Source: Baffinella frigidus (taxonomy: Eukaryota; Cryptophyceae; Cryptomonadales; Baffinellaceae). From it: DNA of 10,001 bases. A program made the position numbers and the translations under genes. The stretch lies in the NCBI GenBank assembly GCA_026770585.1, contig MU646896.1, forward strand, positions 189,057 to 199,057. Reading direction: 5' to 3'. Position 1 is the first letter of the stretch. Every line of letters begins with the position of its first letter. Of the stretch, positions 7,001-10,001 are shown piece after piece. Under the pieces are notes generated by a model. That model did not search any database and was not told where the DNA came from. It saw only the letters and a program-made list of their open reading frames with translations.

Positions 7001-9994
7001 GCAAGCTCGTGCAGCGTCGTCCGTGCACCGTGCCAGCTCACCCCCAAATCTTGAACCCCTATATCCTGAACCCCGGACCGTGCCCGGTACACAGGCGGAA
7101 CAGTGTGGTCCGTTCGGCGTGCCAGCTCACCCCTAAACCCTGAAAATCCCAAAATCTCTAAATGCCGGTGCGGCGTGCTAGCTCATCCCAAAATCCCTGG
7201 GACAGGCGGAACAGGCGCGCGCGAGTGTCGCGAGTTGGTTGGGAGATGCGGGGGGTGAAGTGGCGGATGCGGCCAGTGCGGATGTGCTCAAGACGGACAT
7301 GCTCCTGGAAGAGACCAGCCAGGTTATTGCCTCACATTAGAGACCAGCCAGGTTATTGCCTCGCGCTGGAGCGGTCAGGTTATTGCCTCGCGCCAGATCA
7401 GTCAGGTTATTGCCTCTCGCCAGATCGGTCAGGTTATTGCCTCGCGCCAGGTCGCGCCAGGTCCTGGGATCCCCTTACTGGTGTGCACGTGCATGAGGGA
7501 GACCAGTCAGGTTATTGCCTCACGTTAGAGACCAGCCAGGTTATTGCCTCACGTTAGAGACCAGTCAGGTTATTGCCTCGCGTCAGACCGCGCCCTGGGA
7601 CCCCCTTACCACACGGTGGACTGCGGGCCTTTCATCAAAAGTCAACTTGCCCGACGCTGTTAACTTAAGGGCATTACATGATGCAAATGTGGTCACAGTG
7701 TGCGCTAGATCTAGCGTCGTTGAAACCTGTGCAGTCCGCTGAGTGGCTGGTGTCCACGTGGTAGGAGGTACTCTCTCGAGAAGGTACTGCATGCCACGCC
7801 AGAGGGCTCGAAACATCCACTTTTGATATCTTTTCAGAGGAAATCCCCTGAATACGTATGTCAACGACGCCAGATCTGGCGTGGATAAGGCGTCGGTTTC
7901 CCTCGAGCCCTCTGGCGTGGTGGTGCACGGGAGTACACTCTCGAGGTCATGCGTGGTTGGGGAGGGCTCCTGTCTGACAAAAATAGAGAGCTGTCGGAAC
8001 ATAACGTGAAGTTACGTATATATTGTAATACCCTCCGGTTTGGCATGGCCAGGATGCGTTCGGGCGTCGCACACGATTCGTGAAATGAATTATTTTTCCG
8101 ATGAGACGGCACTTAAAAGGGATCGCACGCGGGTCCTCAGGTCCTCAAGATGTGGGGGCGGTTCGAGGCCCTGGTGCAGCAGCGGCTGGAGCGCGCCGGC
8201 GAAGGGGGACACGCGCCCCTCAGCCCAGCGCTCGATTCTGAGGCGCACGTGCTCGCTGGTGCGTCGGGTTTAGGATTCAGGGTTTGGGGTTCAGGGTTCA
8301 GAGTTCACGCCGGCCAGGGTTCCACTCGCTCCTCCATAGGCGGTGCCCAGCTATGGAGGAGAGTGTGTGCCCGGGTGGCGGGTGTGGGTGCAGAAGATGT
8401 GATGGTGGTGGGTGCGTGAGTTGAGCTGTGTGGCCCGGGCGGCGTTGAGGGGGTTGGGCGCTGGGGTTGCGGCGGCGTGTGGGTTAGCGCGGCGGAGTGT
8501 GGTGGAGGAGGCTTCTGCCTCCACCACACACAAGGATGCATCGCGGACTGGGGGCGCGCGCCCCTCTCTCCGGCGCTCGGTTCCGAGGCGCACGCGCTCG
8601 CTGGAGGGCCAATGCCCAGTTATGGAGGGGAGAGTGCGCCCTGTTGGTGGGTGTGGCTACAGCTGTGTGCGGGAGCGTGCAGACAGCGTCGGTAGGGTGT
8701 GTCGGTGCCCAGCTAGGGAGGAGAGAGTGGCGGTGCCCAATGGGGAGGAGGGAGTGTGTCCAGCTATGTAGAAGAGGTGGTGTCGGTGCCCAGCTATGTA
8801 GGAGTGAGTGTGCCGTGTTGGCGGGTGTGAGTGCAAGCTGTTTGACGGTTGGTGTGAGTGTGCACGTTGAGCCGTGTGTGGGTCATTCTTCTCGACTCGC
8901 ATGAGTCGAGGACAACTCGGAGGCACGGCTGCATGTAGCATTCAGACTGTGTGCTCCGCGTGGCCTGGAGGGGTTGGGTGGTAGGGTTGCGGCGGCGTGT
9001 GTGAGGCGCTTGATGCATGAGCAGGCGGCTGCATGGACGTGTGAGAATAACGATGCGAGTAGAGTAACGGTGCGTGTGGCGGACTCATCTCTTTCTCCCA
9101 GGGCGCTACGTGGCTGGAGGAGGCGTACTTGAATCGAGTCACGGGGCGTTCGGGGGAGCGGGGCACTACGTGTGGTGGTGCTGGAGTAGGCGTGTCTGCG
9201 AGGATGCGTGGCCAGTCTGCAGGACACCAGTTCAACACATGTGTGCAAACAGCAACCGTGTCTGCAGGACAGCGGTTGCACAGCGAGTTGAACAGCGACC
9301 TTATCTCAGAAAACGAGTTCTAAACCTCGTTTTCTCAAGTCAATTCCCCTACAAATTTGTCAACTTATGCGGAGAGTAAAGAATAAGTTGACGAATTTGT
9401 AGGGGAATTGACTTAAGAAAACGAGTTTTAGAACTCGTTTTCTGAGATAAAACCCGCGGTGCAGGCGACGAGAAGGGCTGCAGCCGCGTTACTGCGGTTG
9501 AGGGTAACGCGGCTGCGGTTGAGGGCTGGTGGCATTGGTTGATATGCCTGCGTCCCGTCCGGCGAGAACAGGGTGACGCGGCTGCGGTTGAGGGCTGGTG
9601 GCGGGGGTCAACATGCCTGCGTCCCGTCCGGGCCGGGTTATACTCTCTTCACACCCGGTTGCAGGGCACTACTTGGCGCTGGAGGAGGCGTACCTGCGAG
9701 GTGCGGACTGCTTGCAGCTGAGCAGGCGGCTGCATGGATGTGTTGGAGTAACGGGGCGAGTAGAGTAACGGGGCGGGTGGCGTCGCGAGCGACCGGGGGG
9801 CTAGGAATTGAGTAACGGGGCGTCCGGGGCAGCATTCTGGCATGGCTGAGACGATCGTGTCGTGGGCAGGGCACTACGTGGCGCTGGAGGAGGCGTACCT
9901 GCGAGGATGCGTGGCGAAAGCGCGCGCCAACAACGCCATCAACGAGGAGACCAACACCGCCACCATGGTCGAAGACGTCTTTTTCCTAGTCCAG
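3846..9994 (+). CDS. COG4: COG4, conserved oligomeric Golgi complex subunit 4 (partial, eight exons)
   Basis: COG4 is a lobe A subunit of the COG tethering complex, which captures retrograde vesicles at the Golgi and binds SNARE/Sly1 machinery. Eight exons (3846-4061, 5078-5194, 5369-5456, 5782-5814, 6514-6695, 7206-7322, 8141-8258, 9870-9994) join with matching phases (0/0, 0/0, 0/1, 1/1, 1/0, 0/0, 0/1, 1/0) into 332 codons without a stop. They follow the order of plant and animal COG4. The order is the coil and GV-x-ALxSEDYE-like region, the FVRLYxPLG-like region, a FVGCLTNLF-like helix, RGLCG, GxxGI, an E-T helix, and the most diagnostic block, GHYVALEEAYL to TATMVEDVFFLVQ (compare the family's SMVDDVFYVLQ). 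Full family members are about 700-785 residues, so roughly the first 100-150 and last 300 are missing here. The C-terminal part lies beyond the edge. The N-terminal exons are unaccounted for. Family alignment is from memory. Confidence 0.83.
4041..4560. repeat. 270-base tandem duplication spanning the exon A donor
   Basis: Copy 1 (4041-4310) starts inside exon A at GGGCGCGCGG and copy 2 starts at 4311 with the same ten bases. Both then read GCTGAGGTCTG, ATTCCTCATAACCT, TTGGTGAGACCA and GACTGAGGCAGAG. They end with CACCTCCCRAAYGAGCG. Copy 2 therefore carries a second, mutated version of the last bases of exon A and its donor. A third short GCTGAGGTCTG lies at 4120-4130. The GGCAGAG(C/G)TAG block links these copies to the SINE-like repeat at 1-167. 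Confidence 0.82.
4678..4845. repeat. Degraded copy of the exon B region, with internal 70-base duplication
   Basis: GTGGGTTGTGAGGC at 4678 matches GTGGGTTATGAGGC at 5039. CGAGCAGGTTGGCACGG at about 4823 matches CGAGCAGGTTGGCAAGG in exon B (from about 5119) at 16 of 17 bases. An internal duplication of about 70 bases (CATCT..ACGGA.GGTGGACGAGCAG at 4735 and 4804) accounts for the greater spacing here. A duplicated GCAAGAAGGAGGGG also occurs between the two. Similarity elsewhere is low, so the relationship is probable, not certain. Confidence 0.5.
4869..5038. mobile_element. MITE-like foldback element, family I, copy 2
   Basis: A 170-base foldback. The left arm has TTCAGGTATTTAAATTAAAT, then GGGAGTTCC and ACGAAAATTACTACACA, and the right arm mirrors it with TGTGTAGTAATTTTCGT, GGGGAACTCC and ATTTAAATT-type sequence to CCGGATTAGATT. 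It shares ends and core with the element at 169-352. It ends about 40 bases before the acceptor of COG4 exon B, so it contributes the 3' part of that intron. Confidence 0.85.
5078..5194 (+). CDS. COG4: COG4 exon B
   Basis: It has 39 codons in phase 0, after the strong acceptor CTGCCTCTTCAG and before the strong donor CAG|GTGCGT. It encodes ARVVGFARLNLAPLEQVGK and on to AIRLAESMQ. This lines up with the family's LRFVRLYSPLG ... YLKKVIALR stretch, with F-x-RL and PL conserved. An upstream in-frame AG at 5050 would add nine residues, but its context is poorer. Confidence 0.75.
5195..5368. other. COG4 intron B-C with telomere-like start and 32-base duplication
   Basis: A 174-base intron. Directly after the donor are degenerate telomere-like heptamers (about 5207-5247: CGAACCCCGAAAACTGAAACCC). 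Near its end a 32-base tandem duplication is visible (CCAGAATGGTGAGCGC at about 5301, CCAGGATGGTGATCGC at about 5334). Confidence 0.65.
5369..5456 (+). CDS. COG4: COG4 exon C
   Basis: This exon has 88 bases, entering in phase 0 and leaving in phase 1. The acceptor GGTGGCAG was chosen over upstream in-frame AGs because the resulting ENAGGRKGGSVKSDDALFVS and AIQSILAAA fit the family's ENVVELMEQGLGQVNFVGCL with about the right spacing. FVSAIQSIL corresponds to FVGCLTNLF. The donor is GCAG|GTACCT, and degenerate telomere-like sequence (TTAAACCCCAAACCC) follows it immediately. Confidence 0.7.
5487..5590. repeat. Minisatellite, about 32-base unit, three copies
   Basis: The unit is about GAGCTTGCACACCCCACCCA plus CCAACAACCCTGT, with the last two copies clear and the first diverged (GATTGCACTCCCCAACCACC). 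It lies in COG4 intron C-D just upstream of a MITE. Confidence 0.7.
5619..5744. mobile_element. MITE-like foldback element, family III, full copy
   Basis: A 126-base element with inverted ends: CCGGGTAGTTAAGCCTACGG at the left and its counterpart ending ACCTAACAACCCGG at the right. Each arm contains GCCTACGGTA/TACCGTAGGC, and the arms are joined by a small apical hairpin CCTATGA-AACATTAGG-TCATAGG. It lies in COG4 intron C-D, 37 bases before the exon D acceptor. A half copy lies at 6048-6125. No target duplication is evident around this full copy. Confidence 0.83.
5782..5814 (+). CDS. COG4: COG4 exon D, 33-base microexon
   Basis: Flanked by the acceptor CTCACTGGACAG and the strongest donor in the gene, GTGAGT. 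It enters and leaves in phase 1, matching exons C and E. Together with the base carried from exon C it reads AGQQDTCRGIF, with a split codon at the end. The RG-hydrophobic-hydrophobic-G pattern corresponds to the family's EENDEILRGLCG. Its small size makes it easy for gene finders to miss. Confidence 0.65.
6010..6195. pseudogene. Broken upstream copy of COG4 exon E, split by a truncated MITE
   Basis: TTGGCCAACAGCGCGAGTAG at 6013 matches TTGGCCCACAGCGCGGGTGG at 6504, including the acceptor AG. After the insert, TGCTCCTGCGACACGCGCGA and CGCTCGGGCGGGCGGAAGCG match the rest of exon E up to GGGCG, after which similarity stops. Coding is destroyed by the 80-base insert and by truncation, so this is a non-functional exon copy inside intron D-E. 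Confidence 0.78.
6048..6125. mobile_element. Half copy of family III MITE inside the exon E duplicate
   Basis: Inverted relative to the full copy at 5619-5744. It retains the apical hairpin (TATGACCTAATGTTTCATA) and one complete arm ending CTACCGGG, and lacks the other arm. It is flanked by GATCCTCCC (6039-6047) and GATCCCCCC (6128-6136). These nine bases correspond to a single GATCCTCCC in exon E, so they are a likely 9-base target duplication with one later change. Confidence 0.75.
6314..6486. mobile_element. MITE-like foldback element, family IV
   Basis: A 173-base foldback. The left arm has GCGCAACCTGTAATTAGTTT, TTGTAAAGCAACTCGTTCTG and ATTATAAAACAAG. The right arm is the mirror and ends AATTATAGGTTGCGC and GCCTA. 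It is AT-rich in a GC-rich setting and non-coding. It ends 27 bases before the COG4 exon E acceptor. Confidence 0.85.
6514..6695 (+). CDS. COG4: COG4 exon E
   Basis: This exon has 182 bases in phase 1/0, with acceptor GGCCCACAG and donor GCAG|GTGGGG. It first encodes a Pro/Ala/Gly-rich segment (RVEDDPPSAPPTGATLGR to about VARGVGIAGGE) without a counterpart in other COG4 proteins that I know. It then encodes GCAGIFKLLIAERNIAEQ, which corresponds to the family's GEDGIVYAICELQEECD. A shorter exon starting at 6643 (GAAG|GA) keeps the same phase and would place GCAGI directly after RGIF, a closer family fit, but its splice context is poor. The duplicated block at 6010-6195 includes the longer version's acceptor. 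Confidence 0.62.
6800..6990. repeat. Foldback in intron E-F with nested hairpin
   Basis: Outer arms are AAGATACCAGCC (6800-6811) and GGCTGGTATCTT (6979-6990), with further pairing between ACACCCAACACCG and GGCGTTGGGTGTT. Nested at the left is a perfect 11-base hairpin, CCGCTAACTCC (6810-6820) with GGAGTTAGCGG (6829-6839). The unpaired centre holds telomere-like CCCCAAATCCTGAACCCC. It may be an old MITE. Confidence 0.7.
6888..7205. repeat. Degenerate tandem units with telomere-like tails and an exon F head copy
   Basis: Four partial copies of a unit built as GTGGTCC..GCGGCGTG(C/G)(A/C)AGCTCACC followed by CCCCAAATCCTGAACCCCGG-type sequence begin near 6888, 7014, 7104 and 7172. At 7090-7099 the string ACAGGCGGAACAG repeats the acceptor and first nine bases of COG4 exon F (7203-7214). 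Confidence 0.65.
7206..7322 (+). CDS. COG4: COG4 exon F
   Basis: It has 39 codons in phase 0, acceptor CTGGGACAG, encoding AEQARASVASWLGDAGGEVA and DAASADVLKTDMLLEETSQ. The second half matches the family's L-D-P-I-L-T-E-V-T helix. Together with exon G the stretch from E-E-T to Q-Q-R-L has the same length as the family's E-V-T to K-K-R-I. The donor CAG|GTTATT departs from the GTRNGT consensus. Read-through meets TAG after five codons, so splicing must occur here if the gene is functional. The exon end is the first unit of a minisatellite. Confidence 0.72.
7311..7592. repeat. Minisatellite of eight units carrying copies of the exon F donor
   Basis: Unit of 27-29 bases: GAGACCAGCCAGGTTATTGC plus CTCACGTTA or CTCGCGCCA. 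Five units run from 7311 to about 7450, then a spacer with GTCGCGCCAGGTCCTGGGAT, then three units from about 7498. All eight contain CAGGTTATTGCCTC. The first unit spans the end of COG4 exon F and the start of its intron, so every unit repeats the splice donor. A second copy of the spacer end (CCTGGGACCCCCTTAC) follows the last unit. Confidence 0.9.
7703..7945. repeat. Nested inverted repeats with two BglII-centred palindromes
   Basis: CCACGCCAGAGGGCTCGA (7794-7811) is exactly inverted at 7903-7920, and pairing extends outward to CTCTCGAG at 7773 and 7938. Two perfect palindromes, CGCTAGATCTAGCG (7703-7716) and ACGCCAGATCTGGCGT (7867-7882), are adjacent to CGTCGTTG and its inverse CAACGACG, so they form a second, interlocked inverted repeat. 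It is in COG4 intron F-G and non-coding. It resembles an old foldback element. Confidence 0.78.
8141..8258 (+). CDS. COG4: COG4 exon G
   Basis: This exon has 118 bases in phase 0/1, acceptor GCGGGTCCTCAG, donor CTG|GTGCGT. It encodes VLKMWGRFEALVQQRLERAG followed by EGGHAPLSPALDSEAHVLA and one base of the next codon. The first half corresponds to the family helix ending F-L-K-K-R-I. The second to the variable linker before the G-x-Y-V block. A telomere-like G-strand run (GGGTTTAGGATTCAGGGTTT, 8265-8300) begins six bases into the intron. Confidence 0.76.
8266..8306. repeat. Telomere-like run at the start of intron G-H
   Basis: Degenerate TTTAGGG/TTCAGGG heptamers on the plus strand, about six units, directly after the exon G donor. 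The orientation is opposite to the runs in introns B-C and C-D. Confidence 0.75.
8499..8527. repeat. Perfect 10-base hairpin
   Basis: GTGGTGGAGG (8499-8508) pairs with CCTCCACCAC (8518-8527) around a nine-base loop. It lies just upstream of the exon G copy. No function is evident. Confidence 0.6.
8551..8603. pseudogene. Degraded partial copy of COG4 exon G
   Basis: GGGGGCGCGCGCCCCTCTCT to GAGGCGCACGCGCTCGCTGG resembles exon G 8204-8259 at about 84% by eye. The donor GGTGCG has become GGAGGG, so the copy cannot splice as the original does. It is followed by the CCCAGTTATGGAGGGG repeat, just as the parent is followed by CCCAGCTATGGAGGAG after its telomere-like run. One duplication event of the exon end plus intron start therefore explains both. 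Confidence 0.75.
8891..8910. repeat. Perfect 8-base hairpin with GCAT loop
   Basis: CTCGACTC, loop GCAT, GAGTCGAG in intron G-H. No T tract or other processing signal follows. Confidence 0.6.
9018..9213. pseudogene. Two degraded copies of the COG4 exon H head
   Basis: At 9099-9131 CAGGGCGCTACGTGG and CTGGAGGAGGCGTACTTG match the acceptor and start of exon H but lack two bases (GC) and are frameshifted. They follow a good pyrimidine tract (ATCTCTTTCTCCCAG). At 9161-9213 GGGCACTACGTG and CTGGAGTAGGCGTGTCTGCG plus AGGATGCGTGGCC match exon H with an insertion and an in-frame TAG. The preceding block GAGCAGGCGGCTGCATGGAC to AGTAGAGTAACGG (9018-9070) recurs at about 9719-9772. Confidence 0.75.
9301..9450. 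mobile_element. MITE-like foldback element, family II, copy 2
   Basis: A 150-base foldback from TTATCTCAGAAAACGAGTTC to its mirror ending CGTTTTCTGAGATAA. The arms continue through GTCAATTCCCCTACAAATTT and GTCAACTTAT. The TTATC/GATAA ends match the element at 395-534, but the inner arms differ. It lies in COG4 intron G-H, with no clear target duplication. Confidence 0.87.
9504..9641. repeat. 69-base tandem duplication
   Basis: Two copies start at 9504 and 9573. Both contain ACGCGGCTGCGGTTGAGGGC, TGGTGGC and ATGCCTGCGTCCCGTCCG. A shorter inverted relation (GCAGCCGCGTTACTGCGG at 9479) precedes them. It is in COG4 intron G-H. Confidence 0.85.
9665..9701 (+). pseudogene. Truncated but in-frame copy of COG4 exon H (possible cryptic exon)
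   Basis: After the acceptor-like CACCCGGTTGCAG, bases GGCACTACTTGGCGCTGGAG and GAGGCGTACCTGCGAG reproduce the first 36 bases of exon H with one change (HYLALEEAYLR for HYVALEEAYLR). They are followed by GTGCGG, a plausible donor. It keeps the entry phase of exon H. It leaves in phase 1, so splicing it to exon H would also keep frame. It is much more likely a truncated echo than a used exon. Confidence 0.6.
9870..9994 (+). CDS. COG4: COG4 exon H
   Basis: This exon has 125 bases in phase 1/0, acceptor GTCGTGGGCAG, donor CAG|GTATGC at the window edge. With the G from exon G it reads GHYVALEEAYLRGCVAKAR, then ANNAINEETNTATMVEDVFF and LVQ. This is the best-conserved block of COG4, matching the family's GFYVILEGFFM..NVRKA and SMVDDVFYVLQ, and it anchors the gene identification. 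The remaining exons lie to the right of the window. Confidence 0.85.
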
Positions 9995-10001
9995 GTATGC
10001 C

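Larger units (their letters stand above)
8338..8870. repeat. Dispersed intron repeat around CCCAGCTATGGAGGAG
   Basis: A unit of about 50-60 bases, roughly GGTGCCCAGCTATGGAGGAG then AGTGTGCCCTGTTGGCGGGT and GTGGGTGCAAGCTGTG. It occurs most completely at about 8341, 8608 and 8788, with shorter copies at about 8704, 8732 and 8757. Intron G-H appears to be assembled from these duplications. A related block with GGTTGCGGCGGCGTGTG occurs at about 8464 and 8984. Confidence 0.75.

Noticed and set aside
7311-7592. CRISPR-like array (about 28-base repeated units)
   Set aside because: Units are contiguous without unique spacers, degenerate, and in eukaryotic nuclear DNA; it is a minisatellite.
7583-8002. 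Minus-strand open frame of 139 codons
   Set aside because: It lies across the interlocked foldback of intron F-G, with no recognisable domain; openness is likely chance.
8305-9281. Several His/Pro/Thr-rich minus-strand open frames
   Set aside because: They are translations of GT/GC-rich intron repeats; low complexity with no conserved pattern.

Overview
The window is nuclear DNA from a eukaryote, most probably a green alga. The coding pieces are GC-rich and split by introns. Interstitial telomere-like repeats are of the plant type (CCCTAAA / TTTAGGG). A TGTAA polyadenylation-type signal, as used by green algae, lies 73 bases after one stop codon. Introns are filled with short foldback (MITE-like) elements and degenerate duplications. 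A large-genome prasinophyte such as the Cymbomonas/Pyramimonas group would fit, but that assignment is inference.

Three genes can be supported. (1) On the minus strand, starting at 1802 and running off the left edge, are the first two exons of a membrane-anchored sorting nexin of the TM-TM-PXA type (SNX13/14/19/25, Mdm1 class). (2) On the plus strand, diverging from it across a 346-base gap, is an intronless 224-residue protein (2149-2823) with a UVR-like helical motif and no recognised function. (3) On the plus strand from 3846 to the right edge, eight phase-compatible exons encode 332 codons of COG4, a subunit of the conserved oligomeric Golgi tethering complex. The last exon stops mid-protein at the window edge, and no N-terminal exon could be found.

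Layout: 1-842 holds two copies of a roughly 165-base SINE-like repeat around two MITEs. 843-1802 is the sorting nexin and 1803-2148 the shared promoter. 2149-2823 is the UVR-like gene. 2824-3845 holds its 3' flank, a MITE and a long telomere-like tract. 3846-10001 is COG4 with seven introns of 174 to 1611 bases.

The genes do not form an operon. Two of the three act in endomembrane biology: Golgi vesicle tethering, and lipid or endosome contact.

The most striking feature is in the COG4 introns. Six of the eight exons (A, B, E, F, G, H) have one or more degraded partial copies of themselves in a neighbouring intron, usually including the splice boundary. One copy is split by a truncated MITE with a likely 9-base target duplication. 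Another places the exon F donor junction in an eight-unit minisatellite. The introns appear to have grown by local duplication of exon edges plus MITE insertion.
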